From NCBI GenBank assembly GCA_026874595.1, contig CM049318.1, positions 41,518,456 through 41,582,455 of the forward strand: DNA of 64,000 nt, read 5' to 3'. Shown here piece after piece: positions 13,350 through 25,469 of the stretch (positions are counted from its first letter, which is position 1; each line of letters starts with the position of its first letter). Position numbers and translations under genes: made by a program. The notes beneath the pieces were generated by a model. It searched no databases, was not told the DNA's origin, and saw only the letters and a program-made list of their open reading frames with translations. Origin of the DNA: Sipunculus nudus (taxonomy: Eukaryota; Annelida; Sipuncula; Golfingiida; Sipunculidae).

Positions 13350-14716
13350 GACCTATATCATTACTTAATTTTTGACTAAAAATTAATAACTAAATATATA
13401 GCGCTAAGACTGCAGAAAGTACTTAAAAGATTAATCCATTCAGACCAAACAGGTTTCTTTCCAAATTGGTTCATTAGCAAAAGCATAAAAAAATTAATAA
13501 TTCAATGACATCCTTTAAAATGTTAACAGATTTTGAAAAAGCGTTCGATTTGTTTGAATGGTCATTTATACAAAAAGCAATTAAATTTTTCAACTCTGGA
13601 AACACTTTCTGTTAGTGGAGTGAGATCTTCTATTATGATATTTCCTCATGCGTTATTTTTATAGGGTGGGCTTCAAGTTTTTTTTTCTAGTAAGCAGTAG
13701 GTAGGGTAAGACAAGGTTGCCCACTTTCACCGTGCTTGTATATTTTATGTGCTGAATTAAAGGCAACTAGAATTAGGGATAGCCCTGATATAAGTGGTAT
13801 AAAGATGAATAATGTAGAACATGTGATATCAGAATATGCTGACGATACTGTATCAGTCAAACAAATTCTAAAATTATTCCACAGATTTAATTCTATTGGT
13901 GGTTTAAAGATTAATGTAGAAAAAAACTATTATTATACCAATAAGAAGCCATGAGCACGGAAAAGATGAAATAACAAGTTTAGGCATTAAGTGGACAAAA
14001 GGACCAGTTACAATCTTGGTTGTCCATATTAATAACCTACTTGAAAATCTATATCAACTTAACTGCAAACCAGCACTGGAAAGAATTAAAAATTTAATTA
14101 CAATCTGGTCAAAAAGGAATTTGACACCTTTTTGAAAAAAAAATTATCAAAAGAGAACTTGTGCCACAGATACAATACCAAATGACACTGTTGCCATAGC
14201 CACCCAAGACATTTTAATAGAATATCAAAGACTTCTTTTTATGTTCCTATGGAAATAAAAAAAAATAGATGAAATAAAAAGGACAACTGCCATAGCTCCA
14301 AATCATCATGGTGGACTGAATATGATAGATATACTTATAAAACTTAAGGCAACAAAACTAGCATGGGTAAACTGATTATTTAAAGATGAGTTGAATCATG
14401 GATGGAGATATTTTGTTGACACTAGTTTGAATAATATGGTTTCTTATTTTTCCACTTGTAATCTCCGTGAAGCTGATTTGATGTAGAGTGCATTGTCAAA
14501 GAAAATGAAAACTTTATGGATGGAAATTGTTATACAAGCTATACCTATCATATGGAAATGGAAAACTAAGAGGTCTAATACAAATCCTATTCCGAGACAT
14601 AAAGTTAACAAGATAATGCAGATGAAAAAATCGGTGAAAGCAATATATGCTGAACTTTTAGTTATCCCTAGAATATTCTATGTAGAAGTGTTTTTAATGA
14701 ATTTGAGTGCAGATAG
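13350..14716 (+). pseudogene. Broken L1/Tx1-type LINE: reverse transcriptase remnant, 5' of the LTR insertion
   Basis: A degenerate non-LTR retrotransposon polymerase. In order it shows the finger region 'SDQTGFFPNWFI' (about 13455-13490), the first catalytic block 'DFEKAFD' (13529-13549), 'VRQGCPLSP' (13706-13732) and the YADD active-site box (13835-13846). After these come a block related to 'GPVTILGVHI' and the downstream 'RNLTPF', 'ATQDILIEYQRLLF', 'APNHHGGLNMIDI' segments (to about 14370) typical of the L1/Tx1 clade C-terminus. Stops and frameshifts break it many times. For example, the DFEKAFD frame meets a TAG shortly before 13620. No endonuclease domain was found upstream. The last open stretch (from 14493) runs straight into the LTR at 14717 and resumes in frame after it. 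Confidence 0.85.
13835..13846 (+). other. Reverse-transcriptase YADD catalytic box
   Basis: The codons tat-gct-gac-gat encode the two metal-binding aspartates of a reverse transcriptase. They are still intact although the surrounding reading frame is broken. Confidence 0.9.
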
Positions 14717-14994
14717 TGTTACAGGTGCTCTTTTTATTATGTATTACAGTAACTCCTGTTGTGGCACTCGTGTCTGGCCGCGGATTACATTCTATGTTTA
14801 ATCCGTGCTGGTTGGACTCTCGTTGTCATGTGAGCCTTGGGCTTTCACGCCTGGTCGTGGGTCACGTGATGAGCCTGGTGTGTAGAGATACACGGCGATG
14901 TTTTCTAGAGAATTCCTGAAACGCGTGTTTATTGTTGTGCAGGACCTTATAGACTGTGTGAGAAGCGGAAAATTCCCGGCTTGGGGTGTGAAGG

Positions 14995-15002
14995 TATATA
15001 AA
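14995..15002 (+). promoter_or_regulatory. TATA box of the LTR
   Basis: TATATAAA lies about 25-30 bases upstream of a purine-rich start region near 15025-15035, as expected for the U3/R border of an LTR. Confidence 0.6.
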
Positions 15003-15376
15003 GGGGATGTTTTTTAGAACGGGAGGGCAGACAGCAGAGCAGATTCCAGCGGACGCAGAAGCGTGTGTCAGATTCTAAGACCTTATCCGACGAATGCGGC
15101 AATTATACATTTTCAAAGACTTTCTCCTGGATTTTATACATTTTGACTTCAGTTTACTTTCTGGGTTGTTGCAAGAAATTTCCACAGGACTGTCATTCTC
15201 CGAGAGTTTACATTTGAAGGACTTATCGTGGTGACTGTATTGGTACCCAGGTACTGTACTATTATCTTTCTGTGTGATTGTATTGACTTGTTGCTATAAC
15301 GCTGTTTTACTGTATAATTGTATTGATTTAGTGTATTTTTACTATTTTTTATTTGTATTGTTAGGGTTGTTTTGAG

Positions 15377-15382
15377 AATAAA
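15377..15382 (+). terminator. Polyadenylation signal of the LTR
   Basis: AATAAA inside the LTR, about 375 bases after the TATA box, in the position expected near the end of the R region. Confidence 0.6.
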
Positions 15383-15545
15383 TTGTAGTTATTTGTTATA
15401 AAAAAAACACTGACTTCTTTATTCATTCCCCTAGACATTTCACGCTGCCTAGTGTTACAGAATCTGAATTTTTTTTTATCTCCGTCACAGAATTTGTGTT
15501 CATCACGCATACGTGATCTGTTTATATTAGGTTCCGTAACAATAG

Positions 15546-15840
15546 ATTACTTGATAAAATAATATTGCTTGTGAAATATTATATATATATAACAAAGTGT
15601 AAATTAGCAAAACATAACATGTTGTCGAATAGATATATATGCTGCTAAAAAAATTTCTGATTACATGTAAGATGTATTTATGCGTTGGCATATATCATAT
15701 GTATGGATTATTTTTATTTTTATTATGTGTTGAACATGTCTTTGTTTTATTCTGTTATTTTGTTTTTGTAATGTGATATTGTACTTGTTTGTACTGTACT
15801 TTTCACTTGGATGGAATAAAAGCTTTATTAAAGAATTGTT
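15546..15840 (+). pseudogene. LINE C-terminus and 3' UTR, 3' of the LTR insertion
   Basis: Continuing the frame of the upstream LINE across the LTR site gives another 34 codons, to a TAA at 15646-15648. The 'KIILLVKYYIY' stretch near their start resembles the conserved C-terminal tail of L1/Tx1 polymerases. A T-rich 3' UTR follows, with AATAAA at 15815-15820. The exact 3' end of the element is not visible. Confidence 0.65.
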
Positions 15841-15994
15841 GAAGATGTAAATGCAAGGTGATAGTGCAACGGCACTTGCTGTTGTTATCATTGCAACATT
15901 AAGCAAAGGATTGGCTCGATGAACTAGGATTTTAACATTATTGCATGCTGACATAAGAACTGAGTGCGAAGGGACCTCGAGTCACATGTTGTTC

Positions 15995-16080
15995 ACATTT
16001 ACTGACCCTGCAAGCGGATTAGTGACTGCATGGGTCAAATGTCAGGCCAAACATGCTTAAGTCCTTCACTGACAGCAGGG
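15995..16080 (-). repeat. Dispersed repeat family B, 3' module only
   Basis: Read on the minus strand it contains 'ctgctgtcag', 'tttggcctgacatttgaccca', 'cagtcact', 'gcttgc' and 'ggtcagtaaa' in the same order as the plus-strand copies ending at 29600 and 30555. Non-coding; element type unknown. Confidence 0.75.
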
Positions 16081-16418
16081 TTTATTCTGATGCCCAATAG
16101 ATCATGCGCTACAGTTTGGATTTGTTGAGGCAAATGATATTCATAGATAGATCTTCTGTGTGGAGAATGGGCTGTAATTTCTGTTTAGTTGTCATTATGG
16201 CCGATAGATGGCATTGTCAATAGTGAAAAAGGAGGCAAAAAGTTCAAAGATGTTTCGTTTGTAATGATGCATCTAGACTAATCGCTTTTATGTACCTGAT
16301 CGAAAAGTAATGCTCTACAAAAACATTAAAACAGATTAGAACATACACCTAACTGGATGGAAATCTATCAAGGTATATGTGGCTATGGATATTATATTTT
16401 TAAAAGAAACAATCCAGG

Positions 16419-16423
<5 letters not shown>

Positions 16424-16475
<52 letters not shown>
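16424..16475. repeat. (TA)n microsatellite
   Basis: About 52 bases of uninterrupted TA. Confidence 0.98.
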
Positions 16476-16480
<5 letters not shown>

Positions 16481-16725
16481 TAGTTCGCCATGTTAGTTCT
16501 GGTCGATTTTGACAAGGTACCTCTGTATTAAATGTCACAGTCCTGTTTTAAACATATATTTGGAGAATAAATAAAAAGCATTTTCACTTTCAAATCTGTT
16601 GCTACGCGCCTAATAATGAACAATCTTCCAAGCTGCCAATGTTCGGGCCGAAATGATAGCTGCCAATCAAATCACAACGAAAAAAAAAAGAAAACAGTAC
16701 GCACACTGGACTAACAACAAGAACG

Positions 16726-16771
<46 letters not shown>

Positions 16772-16784
16772 CGTGCGTGTGTAT
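16726..16784. repeat. Compound (TA)n(TG)n(CGTG)n microsatellite
   Basis: A short TA run passes into about 28 bases of TG, then GTGC repeats and 'gtgtatac'. Such tracts can adopt Z-DNA, but no function is implied. Confidence 0.95.
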
Positions 16785-18002
16785 ACAAGTAACAGGGCAG
16801 GCTTATATACCTTTATTTGATTGGTTAGTTGATGGATGCCTACACGTCCGCGTTGAACGAGTCATTTGATTAGATCTTTGGCCTTGTTCATTAATTATGA
16901 AATAGACGCCAGAGCGGCTTAATGAATCAAGGTCTGTGAAAGCGTAGCCACAGACTTGAAAGTATAAAGATGATTATATTCAGTATATGATCTAGATAGC
17001 AGTGAACTCAAATCAAGATCTTGTGAAAAATACTATTTTAGCGTGATATCTCCAGCACATTTAGTGACTTGCTCCAGTATACACTCTTGCTTTAAGTATA
17101 CTTTAATGAATATCACTTGGTTCACATTGTGCTGCCGGTCAAAAATAACCCATAAATTGTACGTCTGTCTCTAAGTCGAAATATCGACTTGCTGTCACAT
17201 TTAACAAAACAAAACAGACAAAACATCAAAGAAAAAAATTATACAAACAAACGTCAAAGGTCTCTCCTGAGGACATTCACTTCCAAATTTTGTTAGCCGC
17301 TAACTGAATTGTGAGTCCCCGCCGAGTTTTATTATAGATCTTACGGGACGTTGGATTTTTTTTATGTTTCGTAATGTCAGAATCACTTGCGGCAGATATC
17401 AGGACATTTCTGCTTTGTTTACACATTGTCATATATTATGATAGCTTTGATGATTCATTTTTCAGGAAACATATCATTCAAACAAGTCTGTTCTTAGGAA
17501 CAACTGTGTCGGACAGGGCTTGGCTGAAAAAGGTCATTATTTAAACAGACCGGGCGAGCGTGACGGCGAAATCAGTGATACTTTGACAAATGAGGCAATC
17601 AATAAAACACCTTAGTCAGGAAGGAGACTTTATCTACCAAGAACAGAACTAAACATGGCAGCAAAATCGGACTAAATCTGGATGCACCCGTTTATGACCA
17701 ACACATCCACAATGTTAGAGGAAGAGTCATGATGAAGACCGATAGCTGTAATACCCAAAGATAAAATTTAAGTACCATTAGTATTGTATTTATTTGTTGG
17801 TTATTATGAGTTCCTTGAGTTCCCGCAGACCCTTTGCGTGAAAGTCGCTCCCGCGGGGAAATTCACGTACATACGCATATACGCTGACGGACACGTGAAA
17901 TCTACCCAGTTACAGTACTTCATATGAGCGATTTTTCATGCATATACGCGTATTTTGAAACGCCCCTTCATAGTAAAGAAAAATATAATCAGCAGGGACT
18001 GT

Positions 18003-18690
18003 CTGTGCAGTAAAACCACTTGAATCCATATTTGTATAGATATTGGCTCAAATAATGTTAAAAAGTCTTTATAAACAATCCCCTACCATGTACGCAACCG
18101 TTGGTTAAACCAGGATACAACGCTTGCCGGTAATTGTTTATATAAAGGACTGAAAGGCCGGGATCTACGTTTACGAACTACTCTGCAGCCATTGAACAAC
18201 GAACAGACGGATTTATCCCAGATTAATATTTCCATCATTATCAACCAATCAGGTGTTAGGTTCCAGGGGTAATCCTTACTGCGGACCTAGATACATGGGG
18301 ATTTCCTTGTTTTTGGTAACAGCTGCTTAATGGATGCAGATCAGTTGCAAATAAGAGCTCATTACAAGAGGTACACTCCATGGGTGTTTTGGAATAGTTG
18401 ATGCTTTAATAGAAAGAAGAATTGACTTTTTAACGCCTGTAAGTTTCTTCCGCCGGAAATACCTGAACACCATTGGAATCAAAAATGATTTCTTGTATTA
18501 TCGCTCATCGTTCGCAAAGGTGAATGCCGGCCTTTCAATCCTTTATATAAACAAGTACCGGCAAGCGTTATATCCTGGTGTAACGTTGAGTACAGAGTAG
18601 GGGATTGTTTAAAAAGACTTTTTAACATTATTCAAGCCAATATCTATACAAATAGGGCTCAAGCGCCTGTGGTAAAACACGGTAGAATTA
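18003..18690. mobile_element. Fold-back (long inverted repeat) element
   Basis: The left arm (about 18030-18180) and right arm (about 18505-18662, inverted) match closely. Shared blocks include 'tttgtatagatattggct', 'aataatgttaaaaagtctt', 'aaacaatcccctac', 'ccaggata.aacgcttgccggta' and 'tgtttatataaagga.tgaaaggccgg'. By eye the arms are about 85% identical over 140-150 bp, separated by about 325 bp of unrelated sequence. There is no open frame for a transposase. Outer ends and target duplication are not resolved. It is a non-autonomous fold-back or long-TIR MITE, and a transcript through it would form a long hairpin. Confidence 0.8.
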
Positions 18691-18722
18691 TGAATTAGAC
18701 CGCAGCATTCTGTTATGGTTAT

Positions 18723-18932
18723 TCAATCATCAGAGGGGGCCGTGATGTCCGCCAGTGCCCATATACACGTATGAATTATAAGAATTTTGGTCCTGGGAAC
18801 GCTGGCTTTATCGACATTGACATGAGTGCCAGCAGCAACGGGACGCTCCTCAGCCACGTTTAATAGCATGGTCATGTGACTCGTACCATTACGGGACAAC
18901 AGAGTCCTCGACCCCTCCTCCAGGAACGTCAT
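18723..18932 (-). CDS. Small uncharacterised open frame (doubtful)
   Basis: From an ATG at 18932 the minus strand is open for about 69 codons to a TGA. Codon use is balanced and the product is mildly basic, with no cysteine cluster or membrane segment recognised. It lies just outside the fold-back element. No homologue is recognised and no splice sites were established. It may be a chance frame in a locally GC-richer patch. Confidence 0.15.
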   Translation of the reverse strand: MTFLEEGSRTLLSRNGTSHMTMLLNVAEERPVAAGTHVNVDKASVPRTKILIIHTCIWALADITAPSDD

Positions 18933-18944
18933 GCAAAGTGGCAA

Positions 18945-20124
18945 CGACAGCTCACACTCTCAGCTCTTCTAGCTACATCACAATGAACTAACAGCTCCGT
19001 CCGTTAAAGCACTTGACTGCAACGAGTTACGGGCAAGTGTGGAATTTCTCGATTGCATGTTCCTTATAGGCGTAAATAGAACTTAAGGAGTATTATGGCA
19101 AATATACTCGAGAAGCCTTGTTTCAATAAATGAACGAGGAGACGTTTGGGCTCCCGAGTTCAAATGTATAATGGCAGTTAGACAAGCTATTTGTAATTGC
19201 CGTGAGCTTTGTGTACCGCGAATTGAGGACATGTAATTGAGTATTACAAAAACTCTTAGCGGAGTGAGTGAGCCGACTCGACGGTAGCGTCTGACGGGCT
19301 CAATTCAATGAATACAAATAAGAGAACAATTGGCTCAGTAATGAGAGACAGAGTTTGGGTAGCAAAAATATTAAGCTCATTTCCTAAATTAACTGTCCTT
19401 CCAACAAGTGAAGGTGTCACTGGAAGCGACATCTAGCGATGAAATATAAAAAAGTCTACCTTCTCTACAGACCAAAACACCAGATCCAGACCCAGACGGC
19501 AAGAGAAATAAATCCTCTGACGGCCTGTCAAAATTAATTTTGGTTAATAAAATGAAAACCATGTAATATGTAGCTTCGCACATATGCATATTGTGTTCAG
19601 GAAATTTTCGAGGAATGAATTTTTCGCGGTTCACACAGGTATAATTCTTTTGAGTCGTGAACTTATTTTTTTTTATTCGTACATCCATTGAAATATTTAA
19701 GAAACTCTGAAATAAGTATAATAAATGCTAAGGGGCTTACGCAGATGCACCAGTTTTTTTAGTAAGCAGTTAATTTTCATGGTTCAGTTTTCTTCGCGCG
19801 ATTAGCAAAAAAAAACAAACAAATGCTTATGTAAAGTACATCTTAATTGATATCGCTGATGTCAGTATAATCGTATCGTATTTATAATATGTTGCCCTGA
19901 TATTTAACGGTGGAATAGGACTGGTCGTACTGTAACGACAAAAATTGCGAAGACAAATGGATGCAAACACTAAAAGTACATTGAAACAATGGAAATATTT
20001 TTTTTCAGGTGATGTAGTGATTTTACAAGAATAAATTATTAATCTTTAATTTGGTCAACTAGAAATTCACTTTAAATTGTGCGCTTTTTTTGTCCTCTCT
20101 ACTGATGGAGGTAAAATACATAGG
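18945..20124. other. Non-coding stretch, nothing recognised
   Basis: Unique AT-rich sequence with no supported gene or repeat. Confidence 0.45.
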
Positions 20125-20316
20125 ATGAGAATGATACGTTTGTATTATTACGCCTTTTGGATTTTAGGTTTTCTATGCCCGGTGCTAGGAGTAAGACATC
20201 AAAGAGAATCTCTCGGGTCTTATCGAGAGTTCACCATTCTTTATAAGGCTCCGGAGGTTTTCGAAACGGAGAATACTTCAGCTCTGATTACGTCCTATCC
20301 CTTGCTCTTTGTTTAA
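20125..20316 (+). CDS. Possible small secreted peptide or first exon (doubtful)
   Basis: An ATG with adenine at -3 opens a frame of 63 codons. The N-terminus has the shape of a signal peptide: basic 'RMIR', then a hydrophobic 'LYYYAFWILGFLCPVLG' stretch with a plausible cleavage after glycine, followed by a polar tail with one N-glycosylation sequon (NTS). The frame is closed upstream by a TAA at 20047. No homologue is recognised. Signal-peptide-like starts are common by chance in AT-rich DNA, so this is only a candidate. Confidence 0.2.
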   Translation: MRMIRLYYYAFWILGFLCPVLGVRHQRESLGSYREFTILYKAPEVFETENTSALITSYPLLFV

Positions 20317-21716
20317 CTTTTTTTTAGCTTAGCAGCGTGAATATGGAAGACAATTTGTGTAACCAGGCCCAAAGCAATAAACAAACACTTAAGGTATGAA
20401 AAGTTACTGAGGATGTCAGACGGCCTTCTGTGACAAGAATATTTCCATCCTAACACGTAGCAAAGTTCAACCGCCTAGAGCTGATCTCCCGTAAAGCACA
20501 GGAGTAAAATTGGATGAATATTTTATGCTTTAGGTTTAGGGGTGTCGTGGCAAGAGGATGACATTCCTTTGGCTTGAAAAAGTTAGTCATACAACGTTCT
20601 TGGTTAGGAAGCCAATGATTTATCTGCAGACATCAGAGCACATTAAAAACAAAATGACCTAAATTCAGCTTTGTTTTCATTATTATGTTCCATAACCAAC
20701 GAGAAGGCCCGAGCGACTTCCGAGCACCATCGTGAGTATGTTTATCATGAATATTACGAGCCGACCAATGAGAGCGCCGCCGATCTTTCAGAAGTAGTGT
20801 TAGGCTATATAGGGGCTATTTAGGCATGCTTTAATAATAATTTCAAAGGCCTGTGACAGAAGAAATTGAGAACCCATACATTAGATATCATTTAAAGTTT
20901 TTTTTTATCGCAGTCAGTCATCCAGACTTAAAGTTTCATATTTCTGATATTTATTCTTTCATCATGAAGCGAACCTTTTGAGGTTGCACTGCAGATGATT
21001 CGCCTTTAATTACATAAGGCCATGCCATGACTGAGTCGGACGCTTTGCGTGTGTAGGCGTCAGAAGCCATAGGTGGCTGTCGTACAGGTAACTCCACTGT
21101 ACAAGGTTACTTGTAATCAATATTATGCTTTGTTTAATTCTAATGCAAACACAAACATTTACCCGAGATCATTGCTCACTATCTTAAAAAAATTATTTTT
21201 AATATGTAGAGGTGGACGCCTACACTTACTTTACATAAGAGAAATCCCGGTATGTTAAATTGAATTCCAGACATTGTAAAAAAATCACGGTAAATTTACG
21301 CACAGGACAGACATGGCCGTGAGCCGGGGAGACGAACGCCCGGGCTTCGATGTGACCATAACCGTCATCCTAATACGGCGTGAGACTGTCAGTGCCCATT
21401 CTTTAGCATCAAACCTGACAAAATGGCTGGAGACATTGTATGGCGGTGGGCGGTATACTTTTTATAGCTCTGTTTACTGAAGCAATGCGGATAATCCTTG
21501 ACTAAAACAGCCACAAAGGGAAAGGTTGTCCATCGGGGGCCCATTACTATCAACATCTGATATTCTTGAACGGTCACATTTATCAGCAGTTTCTTTAAAT
21601 TTTAACTGGTGATATTTTAGGGTGTGTTTTGATGTTGATCATAGATTATGGGGGAATATACTGAATTTTAAAGGCGTAAGAGATCATTTTCCAAGCCGGT
21701 CTCTCTCTCTCTACCT

Positions 21717-21718
<2 letters not shown>
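20317..21718. other. Non-coding stretch, nothing recognised
   Basis: No protein, RNA gene or repeat family identified. Confidence 0.45.

Positions 21719-21773
<55 letters not shown>
21719..21773. repeat. (AT)n microsatellite
   Basis: About 55 bases of uninterrupted AT, preceded by a short CT run. Confidence 0.98.
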
Positions 21774-21776
<3 letters not shown>

Positions 21777-23369
21777 AAATCACAGCACGTACATTAATTT
21801 GGGACCTCATTCCGTAATTAATACTGAGTCAGGAGCAAACAGTCCTGGCTTCACCGCCATAGCTTGGCCCACAAGCCTGGTGACCCAGAACATACACTGT
21901 ACAGTTCAGATATAAGTAAAGTTATAAGATCAATGATTATCTTTGCCTTAAATGAGTAGTATCATACGCTGTTAACACTTCATACCCGCATCATCACCCG
22001 AATAAGAGGATCAATAACAGGCGGTTGTGGATGAGTAGTATCACACCAAACGTCTATATAATACAAAACTATTGTTACAGAACCGTGATACGATTTGCAG
22101 TCATACAAGAACAGATCCCAATTGTCATTTGTACTGGCAAGATTGGCAATTGCACAAAAGTGCTAAATTTACCGGTCAATTTGACAATCGTGGCAAACTG
22201 CCATTTATACCATAATATAGATATATATATAACAGGTTTCAGGTAATCTGATCAGAATAAACATCGTTCTTCTGATAGGATCAGTCTGTGCAGACTTTTT
22301 TTCCACATTTATTCCGTCAAGTCGGACATATCATGTAATGCCGGTGACCAACAAGGCTGGGTTGATTTTCACACCTGCTGCACATAAGACAAATCCCTGT
22401 ATATTAATATGAATCCGAGACACTCAGACATAAACTACGGCAGTGTTGCCTGTCGGACAGACCCGGACGTTAATGGGTAAGACCCGCGCGTATTTGTAGT
22501 TGTTTATCTGTTATATTAGATCCAAGAGTTCCACAATACCAATCAACATATAAGCAGGTTTCTGATAACGTACTAACAGTGAAAGGTCTTTACAACTAAT
22601 CTGAAAAAAAATCCCGGCCTGTTCCTGTAGCACGTAACCAATTAGAATCTCTTTATAGCCACTGTAGACAAAAGTCCCAATTGTACAATACATAAAGGGC
22701 TCAGAACCCAAATAGAATAGAGATCCGTGGACGGAGTTCGTTACCGCTCATCTCTCCCTCTGCCTGGTAATGCGGCGTGAGGTCCGTCTGCCCCCGTGAG
22801 GGAAAATCAACTGTCTCTAGGATGTGGCACCGGAACCAGCACCGTGTGTTCCTCACTTGTTATTACAATATAAATGGAACTGGTTTTTTCTTGAATGAGT
22901 TTAATGATATTCTATTTTGTAATTTTCTAAAGATAATACGGATGGATACACCACATTCTGCTCTGCTACAGAGTCGCCTTACGATCGCCCAATCTTTGTG
23001 TCCTTTTAAGAACTGATTCCGTAGGCGTGTGTTAGATATATATCTGTCATATATACATACTCTCGTTATAGATCGACCCACGCTGGTACGGTATGTATTA
23101 TTTACGGTATGTATTGTAATACACTCAAGCCATATATGAAATCCCTCTACGGTTTTTATTGCCTTCTGCGTTATTTTCCTGTATAAAACCATTGGTGATT
23201 TTGTGTTTCTTTATTTTAACTGGTTATGTATTAATTGCTCGAACTCGAACAGTAACGGTCTCTTTTTCAGACAAATGATCTGAAATTCCACACAGTTTCA
23301 AACTGTTTTCATACTACTTTTGATAACCATTTTCCACATTTTTTTTCATGTTACTCTGATTGGCTTCTT
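21774..23369. other. Non-coding stretch, nothing recognised
   Basis: Short direct repeats only, for example 'gagtagtatca' at about 21954 and 22033, and 'acggtatgtatt' twice near 23085-23115. Overlapping open frames on both strands near 22.8-23.2 kb lack support. Confidence 0.45.
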
Positions 23370-23630
23370 GTACTGTCTTATATTTGTCTCTTGTACAGTC
23401 TAACAGTGAGCTCATGCATGTACAGTCTAATATAGACTTCTTGACCTATTGACCTCTATAAAATAATATTGACCTGCAGGACAGTGTAATAAAGACCTGT
23501 TGTACAGTGTAATATTGACCTGTTGTACAGTGTAATATTGACCTGTTGTACAGTGTATTATTGACCTGTTGTACAGTGACTTCTTGTACAATCTAATATT
23601 GACCTCTTATGCTGTCCAATATTGGTATAC
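23370..23630. repeat. 23-bp minisatellite
   Basis: The unit 'gacctgttgtacagtgtaat' plus 'att' is near-perfect in three or four central copies (about 23490-23580), with more diverged copies on both sides carrying 'cttgtacagtctaa' and 'ttgacctctta'. Non-coding. Confidence 0.9.
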
Positions 23631-25469
23631 TACATAAAGGATGTTTAATTTTCCGTATCTTTTTTTTTTATATCTTTTATTTTCTGATGATTAATTATTC
23701 TCATGACTATGGATATAACATAAATATACGAAATGCTGGTTAGAAAAACGCCGAGTTTCAATAAGATATTCATGAAGGGTTTCAAATTATTCATACATTT
23801 GTCGGGACGGATGATGTTTGTATTTAGTGGCTATATGCTGTAATAAGTTGTTTAATTGAGTAGACACTTTGGTATATTTTATAATTGATGTGGATATTTC
23901 TAGCTTGAACCACCACCCGACGTCATCCATATATCGGCCGTTTGAGATAATGCATACATCGAGATATGTTTTTCCTTTAAGCACGGTATAAGAGATTCTG
24001 GCAAGAACACATCTACATGTTATGATTAATTATGTTTCATCTGCTTTCCTTGTCGACAACTACCGCGAGAGCCACACAGTGATTACTGGTATAGACAGCG
24101 TCTGATGACATACCAAATTTATTTATCATGATTATAGCCAGGTTCACCCGATATTAAATATACATCACGAAACTGTAATATTTGTAAAAAAATATTTGAA
24201 TTATCTTTTCTTATACTGGTCTTATATGTGTCGATTTGATTCATCTTATTGATAATTACCTAACATCGGAGCTGATATATATGACTTAAAACAGCAAGTG
24301 CATCCATTTATTTTGATTATGCAGATTCTAATTTGTATCGAATAATTAGGTGATGGTTTTCGAGAACAAAACTTGTGTTTGGTGTCTCTGCATGACAGGG
24401 GCTCTGATATAAAGTTACAACATCGTAAAAGAAAATTATGATGACTCACCAGGTCCACAAAGATAATTATTTTTATTATGCATGTGCAGGAACATAATCT
24501 CGTGCAACTCATGGATGTTCAGCCTGCTCCACATGTCCGCACGTGCCCATGATCAAATTCAAATGAGTCAATTTTTTTAAAGATTTAAGATGTAGGTCTT
24601 CTATAGTTTTACTGCTCGTGCGAATAAGATATGCGTGTGCACAAGATAATTTTCTTGTGTGCACCAGGCAATAAAAATTACTGCGTGTGTACGAGTTACA
24701 TGTATACTTAATTTTCTTTAACTTTCTGCTGGTCTTATTTGAACCAACGTAGGGAAAATGTTCAGTGCCCAAGTTACTATAGACCAATTCCGAATGATCA
24801 GTCTTTGCGTTTGATGAAAGTGATCAAATTCGTCTTGTTCTTATTTCTTCAGGGATTACGGATTACTTATCAAACGGATTAAGCACGCATTAGAAGCAAT
24901 GTGAATCTCACTCGGCTGAGCCACAAAACGTTATCAAATTGCTGCATCATAAAATCTTAAACAATTCATGTAACAAAATCAAAATCTCATCAGTCATTTC
25001 CCTTTTCAAAGTAGTTGGTCTGGACATGATGGATGTTCCTAAACAAAGTATCGAGTATTTTTGGACGTATTTGTTCATTTGTTTTCCATGCCGTCATAAA
25101 CAGGTCTTCAATTCTTGATTACAAAACACAAGCCCACCAAGCAAGTCAGTTTAATCTAAAACTAGTGACACATAACTGAAAAAATACTGACCATGTAATC
25201 TATAAGGAAAACATCTACTTACCTGGTAATCAATTTTAACCAGAATTTTTCAAAACACTCAACATTTCCTCAACATTATGAGCCTTGCAAGTGGTAAACA
25301 ACCTATTCGTTTATATGGTTGACGTAACACTTGTTAAACGTTTTTCACGTATTGGTTTAAAGGACTACGATCATGAACTGGGTCTAACACCAAAGATTTA
25401 AGATAAAAAATCTTTAGTAATCAATACGATTAAAACTAGTACGGATTTATCAGAGTGTATAAACGAATG
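23631..25469. other. Non-coding stretch, nothing recognised
   Basis: AT-rich, no supported gene. The minus-strand frames at 24246-24512 and 24509-24787 end and begin at unremarkable positions and are probably chance. Confidence 0.45.

Larger units (their letters stand above)
14717..15541 (+). mobile_element. Solo LTR inserted in the LINE
   Basis: An 825-bp unit with perfect terminal inverted repeats TGTTAC...GTAACA, flanked by the 4-bp direct repeat ATAG (14713-14716 and 15542-15545). It carries the parts of an LTR in order: TATATAAA at 14995-15002, a GC-richer leader from about 15030, and an AATAAA at 15377-15382 followed by about 155 bp that would be U5. The interrupted LINE frame continues without a stop when the unit and one ATAG are mentally removed, which fixes both boundaries. 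No internal gag-pol sequence is present, so it is a solo LTR left by recombination between two LTRs. The superfamily (Gypsy, BEL or other) cannot be told from the LTR alone. Confidence 0.8.
15842..18002. other. Non-coding stretch with a family-B fragment and microsatellites
   Basis: No gene recognised. It holds the inverted family-B fragment at 15995-16080, the (TA)n at 16424-16475 and the TA/TG tract at 16726-16784. The remainder looks unique. Confidence 0.5.

Noticed and set aside
22863-23192. Minus-strand frame of 109 codons
   Set aside because: Overlaps another frame on the opposite strand, has no motif and no splice support; length alone is not evidence in 64 kb of six frames.
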